Origin: Streptomyces fildesensis
GTDB taxonomy: Bacteria > Actinomycetota > Actinomycetes > Streptomycetales > Streptomycetaceae
Assembly: GCF_016107395.1 (NCBI RefSeq)
Contig: NZ_JAAIKO010000048.1
Span: forward strand, 1-55,297
Reading direction: 5' to 3'
DNA length: 55,297 bases
How positions within the stretch are numbered: the stretch's first letter is position 1; each line of letters opens with the position of its first letter. The position numbers and the translations under genes were made by a program. The notes under the pieces were generated by a model. It did no database searches, was not told the origin of the DNA, and saw nothing but the letters and a program-made list of their open reading frames with translations. This document shows, piece by piece, positions 25,211 to 33,491 of this stretch.

Positions 25211-26515
25211 TCAGGCGGTCCGTTCGCCGGGTTCCGGGGCGGGGCCGGGGTAGTCGCGCGGGATCAGGGTCGGGTTGACGTTGTCGAGCACCGTGTCGCG
25301 GTCGACGACGACGCGGGCCACATCGCTCCGGCTCGGCACCTCGTACATCACGTTGAGCAGGACCTCTTCGAGGATCGAGCGGGCCGCCCGGGCGCCGGTG
25401 CGGCGCAGCAGGGCCTGCTCCGCGACGGCGGCGACGGCGTCCTCGGTGAACTCCAGCTCGACGCCGTCGAGCTCGAAGAGCTTCTGGTACTGCTTGATGA
25501 GCGCGTTGCGGGGCTCGGTCAGGATCCGGGTCAGCGCCGCCACGTCCAGCGGCTGGACGGTCGACACCATGGGCAGCCGGCCGACGATCTCCGGGATGAG
25601 CCCGAACTGCACCAGGTCCGCGGGCATGACGTCGGCGAAGGCGTCCTCGTTCCGCTTCCGCCGCTCCTCCGTGCTGCGCACCTCGGCGCCGAATCCGATG
25701 CCCGAACGGCTGGCGCGCTGCTCGATGATCCGCTCCAGGCCGGCGAACGCGCCACCGACGATGAACAGCACGTTGCTCGTGTCGAACGCGATGAACTCCT
25801 GGCGCGGCTGCTTGCGGCCACCCTGCGGCGGCACGCTCGCGGTGGTGCCCTCCAGCAGCTTCAGCAGCGCCTGCTGGACGCCCTCGCCGGAGACGTCCCG
25901 GGTGATCGACGGCCCGTCGCTCTTTCGGGCGATCTTGTCGATCTCATCGATGTAGATGATGCCGCGCTCGGCCTTCCGGACGTCGTGGTCGGCGGCCTGG
26001 ATCAGCTTGAGCAGGATGTTCTCGACGTCCTCCCCGACGTAGCCGGCCTCGGTGAGGGCGGTGGCGTCCGCGATCGCGAACGGGACGTCGAGCATCCGGG
26101 CCAGCGTCTGGACGAGGTACGTCTTGCCGCAGCCGGTCGGGCCCATCAGCAGGATGTTGGACTTGCCGAGTTCGACGGTCTCGTCCTTCGCACCGCGCTT
26201 CCCGCTCCCGCCGGTCTGCGGACGGACCCGCTTGTAGTGGTTGTAGACCGCCACCGACAGCACCTTCTTGGCGCTCTCCTGCCCGATGACGTAGCCGTCG
26301 AGGAAGGCGTGGATCTCGCGCGGTGTCGGAAGTTCGAGCGAGCCGGCCTCGGGGGGCCCGCCGGTCTCCTCCACGATGAGTTCATTGCAGAGCTCGACGC
26401 ACTCGTCGCAGATGCAGATGTCGGCCGGTCCCGCGATGAGCTTGCCGACCTGCTTCTGGCTCTTCCCGCAGAACGTACATTTCAGCAGGTCACCGCCGTC
26501 ACCGATGCGTGCCAC
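25211..26515 (-). CDS. clpX: ClpX-type ATPase paralogue
   Basis: 434 residues from GTG 26515, GAGGAG ten bases upstream. Zinc-binding N-domain (C13, C16, C36, C39), Walker A GPTGCGKT (125-132), pore loop GYVGEDV (158-164), Walker B IIYIDEID, sensor motifs and the ClpP-docking IGF loop (273-275) are present, so it should unfold proteins and engage ClpP. The RKH loop that guides substrates such as ssrA tags reads R234-K235-Q236 here. It is not beside clpP or tig, unlike housekeeping clpX, so I infer a second, specialised copy. It is divergent from a TetR regulator across a promoter with two palindromes. Confidence 0.9.
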   Translation of the reverse strand: MARIGDGGDLLKCTFCGKSQKQVGKLIAGPADICICDECVELCNELIVEETGGPPEAGSLELPTPREIHAFLDGYVIGQESAKKVLSVAVYNHYKRVRPQTGGSGKRGAKDETVELGKSNILLMGPTGCGKTYLVQTLARMLDVPFAIADATALTEAGYVGEDVENILLKLIQAADHDVRKAERGIIYIDEIDKIARKSDGPSITRDVSGEGVQQALLKLLEGTTASVPPQGGRKQPRQEFIAFDTSNVLFIVGGAFAGLERIIEQRASRSGIGFGAEVRSTEERRKRNEDAFADVMPADLVQFGLIPEIVGRLPMVSTVQPLDVAALTRILTEPRNALIKQYQKLFELDGVELEFTEDAVAAVAEQALLRRTGARAARSILEEVLLNVMYEVPSRSDVARVVVDRDTVLDNVNPTLIPRDYPGPAPEPGERTA

Positions 26516-26602
26516 GCGGAAGTGTCTCCTCAAACGGTTGTGCCGGTCGAACGGCCCTGGAGGCAAGGACTCGGGAGTCGGGACGGCCACTCGAATGCTG
26601 CG

Positions 26603-26642
26603 ACCATATGACGCCACCATTTGAATGGTCAAGGTATCTTGA
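26603..26642 (-). promoter_or_regulatory. clpX promoter overlapped by two palindromes
   Basis: On the minus strand TTGACC (complement of 26627-26632), an 18-base spacer and TATGGT (complement of 26603-26608) form a good sigma-70 type promoter for the clpX gene. ACCATTTGAATGGT (26616-26629) fills the spacer, and TCAAGGTATCTTGA (26629-26642) covers the -35 region. A TetR dimer bound there would block it. The divergent TetR gene starts 47 bases beyond. Confidence 0.6.
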
Positions 26643-26688
26643 GCCGCGACGGACGCAACGCGGAAGCGCGAAGGCAAGAGTGAGGGCG

Positions 26689-27801
26689 ATGGGCCGGCCC
26701 AGCAGGGTGGAGCTGCAGGAGCGCAACCGCGCCAAGGTACTGACCGCGGCCCGGGACGAGTTCGCCGAGCACGGTTTCCGGGACGCCAAGGTGGACCGGA
26801 TCGCCGGGCGCGCCGGTCTGACCCGTGGCGCCGTCTACTCCAACTTCCCCAGCAAACGCGCGCTGTACTTCTCGGTCCTGGCGGCCCTCGCCGAGCGCAC
26901 CCCCGGACCGCCGCACCCCGAGCCCGGGCACACCGCCCCCGAGGCGCTCGGCACGCTCGCCCGCGCCTGGGTCGCACGCCTCCCGCTCGCGGACACCGAC
27001 GAGCCGCACGGCCCGGCCCGGCTCGGGATGTACGTGATGCCCGAGATCCTCGCCGAGGAGCGCATCCGGCGGCCGTTCGCCCAGCTGATGAAGCTGGACG
27101 CGCTGCTGCTCGGGCTGGCGCTGGAGGGCCTCCGGCCGCCCGGAGCGCCGGACGGCAGTCTGGTGCGGGTCGCGGAAGCCGTGCTGACGACCCTGCACGG
27201 CGCCGGCCAGATGGCCGCGGCCGCGCCCGGATTCGTCGAACCGTTCAACGTCGTCAGTGCCTGCGCGCAACTGGCGGGCCTCGACCTCAACGGCTGGTGG
27301 CCGCCGCCGCACGTGATCACCCAGGCGTGGCCGACCGACGAGCCGTGGTCCCCGCCGCCCACGCTCGACGCGGTGCACGGCGGACCCGCCCGGCTCACGG
27401 ACGACGGCGTGGTCGCGATCCTGGGGCTGCACCGGCTCGAGGCGGTGGAGGAGGCGGTACGGGCGGCGCCGCCCGGAGCGACGGTCACGGCCGTCCTGGT
27501 CACCGGGGACCCCGACGAACTGGCACCGCTGGCGCGGCTGGCCGTCGCGGACCTCTGCGGCTGTCTGCGCCAGGCGTTCCCGCCGTCGGCCTGGCCGCGC
27601 CTCCAGGTGGTCTTCGACGAGTCGGGCGCCCTCGCCGCGGCGGCCGGCGTGCCCGCCGTCAGTGACGGAACCGAGGTCGCCGTCCGCATCCGGGCGAGCC
27701 GGATCACGGCCCGCGCCGACGGCCGCGGCGCCTGCCACGCGACCGCGTCGGCCCCCGATCCCCGACTACCTTCGGCGCAGACGAAAGAGGACGCGGAATG
27801 A
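26689..27801 (+). CDS. TetR-family regulator with extra C-terminal domain
   Basis: 370 residues, far longer than the usual 190-230. Residues 1-60 are a TetR HTH (KVLTAARDEFAEHGFRDAKVDRIAGRAGLTRGAVYSNFPSKRALYFSVL), and a ligand domain follows to about 200. About 170 further residues (from LDAVHGGPARLTDDGVVAIL) look like a separate alpha/beta domain with CGC, VVFDESGALAAAAGVP and a GRGACHA end, reminiscent of thioredoxin-like proteins, though I cannot prove it. ATG 26689 was chosen from the start of homology; GTG 26680 is possible. It probably controls the divergent clpX paralogue and itself. An ATGA at its stop opens a 20-codon ORF with no recognisable content. Confidence 0.85.
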   Translation: MGRPSRVELQERNRAKVLTAARDEFAEHGFRDAKVDRIAGRAGLTRGAVYSNFPSKRALYFSVLAALAERTPGPPHPEPGHTAPEALGTLARAWVARLPLADTDEPHGPARLGMYVMPEILAEERIRRPFAQLMKLDALLLGLALEGLRPPGAPDGSLVRVAEAVLTTLHGAGQMAAAAPGFVEPFNVVSACAQLAGLDLNGWWPPPHVITQAWPTDEPWSPPPTLDAVHGGPARLTDDGVVAILGLHRLEAVEEAVRAAPPGATVTAVLVTGDPDELAPLARLAVADLCGCLRQAFPPSAWPRLQVVFDESGALAAAAGVPAVSDGTEVAVRIRASRITARADGRGACHATASAPDPRLPSAQTKEDAE

Positions 27802-27903
27802 CCGCCGAACGCATCGGCCCGCCCGCCGCAGGAGGGCGTCGACGGGACCGTCGGGCGTGAGGGCGCGGGCGGAACCGACTCCGGGGCAGTGCCCTCAACG
27901 GCG

Positions 27904-28335
27904 TCAGGGAGCGAAGCGGCGCACATAGCGGCGTTGCCAGGGCGTTTCCACGGCGTGGGCGTCGTAGTGGCGGCGGACGTAGGCGACGGCCTCGCCGGGC
28001 GGGACTCCGTCGAGGACGGCGAGGCACGCCAGGGCCGTTCCGGTGCGTCCCCGGCCGCCGCCGCAGGCGAGTTCGACGCGTTCGCCGCCGGCCCGGGCCA
28101 GCGCCTCGGCGAGGACGGACCGGGCCTCCGCGTCGTCGCCGGGCAGCCGGAAGTCCGGCCAGCGCAGCCAGCGCGCTTCCCACGGCACTTCGGGCGGCCG
28201 CTTGCCGAGCAGATGGACCGCGAAGTCGGGTACCGGTCCGGCCGGCAGCGGCCGGCGCAGGGCACGGCCGCGCACCAGGCGCCCGGAGGGCAGCCGGAGA
28301 ACGCCGGCGTCGGTGGTGCTCCAGGCGTTCGTCAC
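27904..28335 (-). CDS. Protein tyrosine phosphatase-like (dual-specificity) protein
   Basis: 143 residues from GTG 28335, with GGTGAG upstream. The signature CGGGRGRTG gives catalytic Cys and Arg in C(X)5R spacing, and RWPDFRLPGD supplies a WPD-like acid loop. The residue before the catalytic Cys is Ala rather than the canonical His (VELAC), which would alter Cys acidity. A cytosolic phosphotyrosine or phospho-small-molecule phosphatase is likely. It stands alone, divergent from the DHFR-like gene. Confidence 0.8.
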   Translation of the reverse strand: MTNAWSTTDAGVLRLPSGRLVRGRALRRPLPAGPVPDFAVHLLGKRPPEVPWEARWLRWPDFRLPGDDAEARSVLAEALARAGGERVELACGGGRGRTGTALACLAVLDGVPPGEAVAYVRRHYDAHAVETPWQRRYVRRFAP

Positions 28336-28465
28336 ACGCTCACCGTAGTCATCGGTCCGCGCCGGGTGCCGAGATTTTCCTTGAGGTGGCGATGAGTTCG
28401 GATCTTCGCCGGCGTCTACCCCCATCAGACGCACCGCACGGAGCGACAACGGAGGAAGTACCACC

Positions 28466-29023
28466 ATGCGAAAGATCATCAACGCCACCTATGTGACCCT
28501 CGACGGCGACATGTCGAACATGCAGGACTGGCACTTCGACTTCTTCGGCGACGAAGCCACCAAGGCCGCCCAGGCCCAGCTCTTCGGCAGCGACGCGCTG
28601 ATCATGGGGCGGAAGACCTACGACGGGTTCGCCCCCGCGTGGTCCTCGCGCGCGGGAGCCGATGAGTTCGCCGACCGGATGAACGGCATCCGGAAGCACG
28701 TCGTGTCGTCCACGCTGAAGGACCCCAGCTGGGAGAACACCAGCGTGATCAGTGGTGATGTGGTCGCCGAGGTGCGGAAACTCAAGGAGGAGCCGGGCGG
28801 GAACATCCTGCAGTACGGCTTCGGCTCCGTGACCCGGTTGCTGCTGGAGAACGGGCTGCTCGACGAGTTCCGGGTGTGGCTCCACCCCGTCCTGTCCGGC
28901 AAGGCCACCTCCGAGCAACTGCTGTACCGCGACGCGCTGCAGACCAGGTTCACCCTGAACAGCACCGAGGTGCACAGCACCGGGATGGTCATCCTCAGCT
29001 ACCTCCCGGTGCGCCCGGCGTAG
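28466..29023 (+). CDS. Dihydrofolate reductase-family protein (RibD C-terminal type)
   Basis: 185 residues, ATG 28466 preceded by GGAGG. KIINATYVTLDGDM, LIMGRKTYDGFAPAW, LKEEPGGNILQYGFGSVTRLLLENGLLDEFRVWLHPVLSGKA are the conserved stretches of the actinobacterial DHFR-like or YwjB family. It binds NADPH, but members are not proven folate reductases and often have unknown substrates. No operon partner. Confidence 0.88.
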   Translation: MRKIINATYVTLDGDMSNMQDWHFDFFGDEATKAAQAQLFGSDALIMGRKTYDGFAPAWSSRAGADEFADRMNGIRKHVVSSTLKDPSWENTSVISGDVVAEVRKLKEEPGGNILQYGFGSVTRLLLENGLLDEFRVWLHPVLSGKATSEQLLYRDALQTRFTLNSTEVHSTGMVILSYLPVRPA

Positions 29024-29046
29024 TGCCCCCGAGGGGGCGGGGGCAC
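29023..29046. terminator. Bidirectional hairpin between convergent genes
   Basis: GTGCCCCCG and CGGGGGCAC form a perfect 9-bp stem with an AGGGGG loop. It begins at the last base of the DHFR-like stop codon and lies 28 bases before the stop of the convergent efflux gene. Confidence 0.7.
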
Positions 29047-29074
29047 CACGACCATGGTCGCTGTCGGCGACTTC

Positions 29075-30637
29075 CTACGCGCCGAGGGCGGCCCCGGACT
29101 GCTCCAGCACCGGTCCGGACACCGGGGACACCGGTTCCGGCCGGGAGCGCAGCAGGAGGAAGACGGCCACGGCGGTGACGGCCATGACCACCGCGCCGCA
29201 GCGGACCGCGAGATGGAGGGCGTCCACGAAGGACGCGTCCATCGTGCGGTGCAGTGCCGGGGGCAGGCCCGAGCCGCGGACGAGTCCGCCCGCGCCGTCA
29301 CCCGTGACCGAGGCGACGATGTCGTGACGTGCCTGCGGCGGGGTGCCGGCGGACTCCAGACGGTGGGTCAGGCCGGAGGCCAGCCGGCTGGTCAGCACCG
29401 CGCCCAGGACGGCCACGCCGACGACACCGCCGAGTTCGCGGACGGTGTTGAGCGCCGCGGAGGCCATGCCCGCCGCGGACGGCGCGACGCGGCGCAGTAC
29501 CGCGATGGAGGCGGGGGCGAAGCTCAAGCCCATGCCGAAGCCCATCAGCGGCAGCACCCAAAGGTACTGCGGGTACCGGGCGCCGGATCCGTACAGGGAG
29601 AGCCCCGCGAGGGCCACCGCACACAGCGTCAGACCGGCGACGAGGGGTGGCCGGACCCCGTAGCGCATGGCGAGCCTGCCGGACAGCGGCGACGCGATCA
29701 TGATCATGGCGGTGCACGGCAGCGCCGCCACCCCTGAGCCGGTGGGCGCCCAGCCCAGCACGTTCTGCAGGTACAGCGGCAGGAAGAACATGACGCCGAA
29801 CATGCCGAAGCTGACCGTGAACGCGGCCAGCGCCGCCCCGGCCAGCACCCGGTCCGCGAAGAACCGCAGATCCATCATGGGTTCGGCGGCCCGCAGTTCC
29901 ACGACGCCGAACAGCAGCAGTGCCCCCGCCCCGGCCGCGGCGGCGCCCAGCGTGACCGGGTCGGTCCAGCCGCGGCTGGGACCCTCGACGAGGGCGTAGA
30001 CGAGTCCGCCCAGTCCGACGGCGGCGAGCAGCTGTCCCGGCAGGTCGAGCCGCGCGGTGCGGGTGAGGTACTCGGGCAGTACGCGGCTGCCCAGGAGCAG
30101 TGCGGCCCCGCCGATGGGGACGTTGATCCAGAAGACGCTGGCCCAGCCGAAGGCGTCGACCATCGGGCCGCCGATGACCGGCCCCAGGGCGAGACCGATG
30201 GCGGAGATGCCGGACCACAGGCCGATGGCGCGGGTGCGTTCCCGCTCGTCCTCGAAGGTGTGCCGCAGGATCGAGAGGCTGCCCGGGGTGAGCAGCGCGG
30301 CGCCCAGTCCCTGTGTCATGCGCGCCGCGATGAGCAGTCCAGTGGTGCCGGAGAGCGCGGCGAACGCCGAGCCGGCGGTGAACAGGGCGAGGCCGGCGAG
30401 GTATATCCGCCGCCGCCCGTAGCGGTCGCCGAGGGTGCCACCGGTGAGCAGCAGGGCGGCGAAGACGAGGCTGTAGCCCTCCACGACCCATTGCAGGCCG
30501 CTCACCCCGGCATGGAGTTCCTGTCCGATCCGGGGCAGAGCGGTGTTCACCACGACGTTGTCGAGCATGGCCATGAACATCGTGGCGCACAGGGTGGCGA
30601 GCACCAGGTACTTGCGTCGGGAGCTGAGCTCCGCCAT
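29075..30637 (-). CDS. DHA2-type (EmrB/QacA) drug efflux transporter, 14-TM
   Basis: 520 residues with about 14 helices. LDNVVVNTALPRIGQEL (motif D1 at TM1), GTLGDRYGRRRIYLAGL (motif A), GLGAALLTPGSLSIL and GPVIGGPMVDAFGWASVFWINVPIG (motif C region) are diagnostic of proton-driven multidrug antiporters. It is divergent from a TetR repressor. Its ATG at 30637 and Shine-Dalgarno lie directly against the first of three operators, so repressor binding should shut it off. Likely substrates are toxic hydrophobic compounds (family knowledge). Confidence 0.93.
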   Translation of the reverse strand: MAELSSRRKYLVLATLCATMFMAMLDNVVVNTALPRIGQELHAGVSGLQWVVEGYSLVFAALLLTGGTLGDRYGRRRIYLAGLALFTAGSAFAALSGTTGLLIAARMTQGLGAALLTPGSLSILRHTFEDERERTRAIGLWSGISAIGLALGPVIGGPMVDAFGWASVFWINVPIGGAALLLGSRVLPEYLTRTARLDLPGQLLAAVGLGGLVYALVEGPSRGWTDPVTLGAAAAGAGALLLFGVVELRAAEPMMDLRFFADRVLAGAALAAFTVSFGMFGVMFFLPLYLQNVLGWAPTGSGVAALPCTAMIMIASPLSGRLAMRYGVRPPLVAGLTLCAVALAGLSLYGSGARYPQYLWVLPLMGFGMGLSFAPASIAVLRRVAPSAAGMASAALNTVRELGGVVGVAVLGAVLTSRLASGLTHRLESAGTPPQARHDIVASVTGDGAGGLVRGSGLPPALHRTMDASFVDALHLAVRCGAVVMAVTAVAVFLLLRSRPEPVSPVSGPVLEQSGAALGA

Positions 30638-30645
30638 GGGGTCCC

Positions 30646-30698
30646 CTAACAGTGTTAGTCGATCTCTAACACCGTTAGATTGCCCCTAACGGTGTTAG
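30646..30698. promoter_or_regulatory. Three tandem TetR operators spaced exactly 20 bp
   Basis: The 13-bp dyad CTAAC-NNN-GTTAG occurs at 30646-30658 (centre AGT), 30666-30678 (centre ACC) and 30686-30698 (centre GGT). Starts are 20 bases apart, about two helical turns, so three dimers would sit on one face of the DNA. The array fills most of the gap between the efflux pump start and the TetR gene. Confidence 0.9.
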
Positions 30699-30746
30699 AT
30701 GACAAGTGGATATCCGCGGTACCGGCGGACACGGAGGAGGCGACCG

Positions 30747-31445
30747 ATGAGGACAGACCGCGCGAAGGCGCCCGGCCAGCAGCCGCCGCTGACCCAGGAA
30801 GCGCTGGTGGGAGCAGCCCTGCTGGTGCTGGAGCGGGACGGCCTCGACGCCCTGTCCATGCGCAGGGTGGCGGCCGAACTCGGGGTGCAGGCGCCCTCGC
30901 TCTACTGGCACGTCCGCAACAAGGAGCAGCTGCTGGACCTGCTGGCCGACGCCCTGGTGGCCGACGCCGTGCCCCCGCCGCGGGTGGGCGACTGGCGCGA
31001 GCAGTTGCGCGCGTACTGCCATCTGCACCGCCGGCACCTGCTCGGCAAGCGCGACGCCGCCCGGGTCGTCGCCGGGCGCTTCAACCTCGGCCCGAGCCTC
31101 CTCGTCATCCTGGAGGACCAGCTGGACCGGCTCCGGGAGGCCGGATTCCCCGCTGCCGATGCCGCTCTGACCAGCTACCTGCTCGGCAACTACGTGGCGG
31201 GTTTCGTGCTCCAGGAGCAGTCCCCCCTCTCGGCCGCCGAGGCCGTCGGGCAGGCCACCCGGACCGAGGTCGTCAACGCCGCCCGCGAGCATCTCCAGCA
31301 GCTCCCCGCCGACCGGTTCCCCCATCTGGTGGCCCTCGCCGCGGATCTGTCGGAGCCCGACATGGAAGCCCGTTTCGCCTTCGGACTGGAACGCATCCTC
31401 GACGGGCTGGCCACCCTGCTGGAGCCGGAGCCCGGCACGCGGTGA
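30747..31445 (+). CDS. TetR-family repressor of the divergent efflux pump
   Basis: 232 residues from ATG 30747, preceded by GGAGGAGG; the in-frame upstream start lies inside operator DNA. The HTH is LTQEALVGAALLVLERDGLDALSMRRVAAELGVQAPSLYWHVRNKEQLLDLLADAL, the exact TetR/TetR_C subgroup pattern, and a C-terminal helical ligand domain follows. It should bind the three CTAAC-N3-GTTAG sites, repress the efflux gene and itself, and release on a drug-like ligand. Confidence 0.92.
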   Translation: MRTDRAKAPGQQPPLTQEALVGAALLVLERDGLDALSMRRVAAELGVQAPSLYWHVRNKEQLLDLLADALVADAVPPPRVGDWREQLRAYCHLHRRHLLGKRDAARVVAGRFNLGPSLLVILEDQLDRLREAGFPAADAALTSYLLGNYVAGFVLQEQSPLSAAEAVGQATRTEVVNAAREHLQQLPADRFPHLVALAADLSEPDMEARFAFGLERILDGLATLLEPEPGTR

Positions 31446-31635
31446 CGACGGCGGCCGGCGCCGTACGGTCCACGGGACCGGTTCCCTCGGTCCGGCGGTC
31501 CCTGGGTCGGCCGTTCGGCCCAATACGGCGTGTTGCCGGGAGCGGGGCCGCGCGCCCTGTGCGCACAGTGGCATCCGCGCATCAGGACTGCGCGACCACG
31601 CGGCCGAAACCGCAGGCGTGAAAGGCAGACCCGCC

Positions 31636-33165
31636 ATGTCCTTGCGTGCGGACACCTCCGACCCGGTTCCCTCCTTCGACCACATGCCCGAGATCGACGT
31701 CGTGGCCGCGCAGGAGTCCGGGCCCGGGGCCGGCCCGGACGACATCTGGGGGATTCCGGTCGCGGAGGGCGGCGAACTGCCCGCCGACGTGGGACTGACC
31801 CCGGCGGCCGCAGCGGCGGCCGGTTTCACCGGGCGCGTCGGACAGACACTGGTGTGCGCGCACGCGCAGGGCACGCCCGTGGTGCTCTACGGCATCGGCG
31901 ACCCGCAGGCCGCCGACCCCGCCTCGCTGCGTGACGCGGCAGCCGCGTTCGCCCTGGCCGCCGGGCGCTCCGCGCGGCTGACGCTGCTCACCCCGGTCGG
32001 CGCGGGCGTGGACAGCCTGGTCGCGGCGCAGGCGCTGGTCGAGGGCGCGCTGCTGGCCCGCTACACCTTCGAGCCGCTCAAGAGCGACACCGGGACCGTC
32101 CCCGTCATGAGCCTGACGCTCGTGGTGCCCGCGCATGACACCGATGCCGCCGACCGCGGGGCCCAGCGCGGCGGGCTCCTGGCGAAGGCGACCCTGCTGG
32201 CCAGGGATCTGGCCAACTCCCCGCCGAACCTGCTCACCGCCACCCGGCTGGCCGACTGCGCGACGCGCGTCGGCGCCCTGAGCGGTCTGGACGTCGAGGT
32301 CTTCGACCAGGACGCGCTGCGGGAGTTGGGCTGCGGCGGGCTGCTGGGGGTCAACGCGGGCAGCACGGAACCGGCCCGCATGATCAAGCTGACCTACCGG
32401 CCCCCGTCCGGCGGCCCCGAGGTGCCCCGGCTCGCGCTGGTCGGCAAGGGCATCACGTACGACTCGGGCGGCATCAGCCTCAAGCCCGCCGACGCGGTGC
32501 ACGCCACGATGAAGAACGACATGTCCGGTGCGGGAGCGATCCTGGCGGCCATGTCGGTGCTGTCCGCACTGCACTGCCCCACCTTCGTGACCGGCTATCT
32601 GATGTGCACGGACAACATGCCCTCGGGGTCCGCGACCAAGCTCGGCGATGTGCTCACCCTGCGCGGCGGCACGACCGTCGAGGTGCTGAACACCGACGCC
32701 GAGGGGCGGCTGGTGATGGCCGACGCCCTGGTCCTGGCCACCGAGGAGCCCACCGACGCCATCGTCGACATCGCCACCCTCACCGGCGCGAGCCTGCGGG
32801 CGCTCGGCCCGCAGATCGCCGCGGTGTTCGGCAACGCGCAACCGCTGGTGGACCAGGTGCTGGAAGCGGCCCGGCGCACGGACGAGCCCGTCTGGCAGCT
32901 GCCCCTGGCCCGGCGCTACCGCGGCGAACTGGACTCGGACGTCGCCGACATCAAGAACATGGGCGGACCCAACGGCGGGGCGATCCACGCGGCCCTGTTC
33001 CTCGAGGAGTTCGTCGCGGGCCGCGCCTGGGCGCACATCGACATCGCCGGCACGGCCCAGAACGACACCGCCTCGTCCTGGCGTCCCCGCGGCTGCACCG
33101 GCTTCGGCGCACGACTGCTGACCGAACTCGCACTCGGCTTCACCCGGGAACCCGAGGACTCCTGA
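31636..33165 (+). CDS. pepA: Leucyl aminopeptidase (M17 family)
   Basis: 509 residues from ATG 31636; a GTG at 31618 is in frame but has no better ribosome site. The C-terminal catalytic domain has VGKGITYDSGGISLKP (metal-binding Lys and Asp), MKNDMSGAG, and the signature NTDAEGRLVMADAL with Asp and Glu ligands, then DIATLTGA. The N-terminal domain (about 1-170) is variable, as usual. The enzyme is a cytosolic two-metal hexameric aminopeptidase for peptide turnover. This copy is probably a paralogue, since neighbours are accessory genes. Confidence 0.92.
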   Translation: MSLRADTSDPVPSFDHMPEIDVVAAQESGPGAGPDDIWGIPVAEGGELPADVGLTPAAAAAAGFTGRVGQTLVCAHAQGTPVVLYGIGDPQAADPASLRDAAAAFALAAGRSARLTLLTPVGAGVDSLVAAQALVEGALLARYTFEPLKSDTGTVPVMSLTLVVPAHDTDAADRGAQRGGLLAKATLLARDLANSPPNLLTATRLADCATRVGALSGLDVEVFDQDALRELGCGGLLGVNAGSTEPARMIKLTYRPPSGGPEVPRLALVGKGITYDSGGISLKPADAVHATMKNDMSGAGAILAAMSVLSALHCPTFVTGYLMCTDNMPSGSATKLGDVLTLRGGTTVEVLNTDAEGRLVMADALVLATEEPTDAIVDIATLTGASLRALGPQIAAVFGNAQPLVDQVLEAARRTDEPVWQLPLARRYRGELDSDVADIKNMGGPNGGAIHAALFLEEFVAGRAWAHIDIAGTAQNDTASSWRPRGCTGFGARLLTELALGFTREPEDS

Positions 33166-33207
33166 ACCGCGTTGTCGGGGTAGCGCCGTCCGGCCGCGGG
33201 GGTCTCA

Positions 33208-33237
33208 TTGACACGCTCTGTTCGGCGTGCCTAGCTT
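33208..33237 (+). promoter_or_regulatory. Sigma-HrdB-type promoter for the leader peptide transcript
   Basis: TTGACA (33208-33213), an 18-base spacer and TAGCTT (33232-33237) form a near-consensus housekeeping promoter. The expected start point near 33244 leaves a short leader ending in the small ORF at 33288. Confidence 0.8.
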
Positions 33238-33287
33238 ACGGCCGGAGCACCTCCGGCGGACGCGAGGCCCGCACGGGCAGAAGGACG

Positions 33288-33410
33288 ATGGTGAGCGGTA
33301 TGTACGCAGGTCCGGGGATGGCCGCGTGGCGACGCCACGGCCGGGCCTCGGCGTTCCTGCGACGGCACATCGATCTGCTGCGGGTCAGCAGCGCCCTCTG
33401 TCGGGGCTGA
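33288..33410 (+). CDS. Attenuator-type leader peptide (Cys-ending Streptomyces class)
   Basis: 40 codons from ATG 33288, ending RRHIDLLRVSSALCRG then stop. This terminal motif, basic residues then H-[IV]-D-L-x-R-[VA]-[AS]-S-A-[LV]-C-R, belongs to a class I recall being annotated as putative leader peptide in Streptomyces, upstream of sulfur, cysteine or uptake genes. The single Cys codon just before the stop is where Cys-tRNA shortage could stall ribosomes. A strong promoter lies 50 bases upstream. The downstream genes are an acetyltransferase (82 bases away) and an oxidoreductase. Confidence 0.82.
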   Translation: MVSGMYAGPGMAAWRRHGRASAFLRRHIDLLRVSSALCRG

Positions 33411-33491
33411 AGTCCGGGCCGAACACCGTCCCGCGAACCGCCCCGCAGCAGCAGAAACAGCACCGTGCCAGAACGGAGAGTCCCCACCACC

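Noticed and set aside
27798..27860. 20-codon ORF overlapping the long TetR stop as ATGA
   Set aside because: No recognisable content and ends quickly; probably chance.
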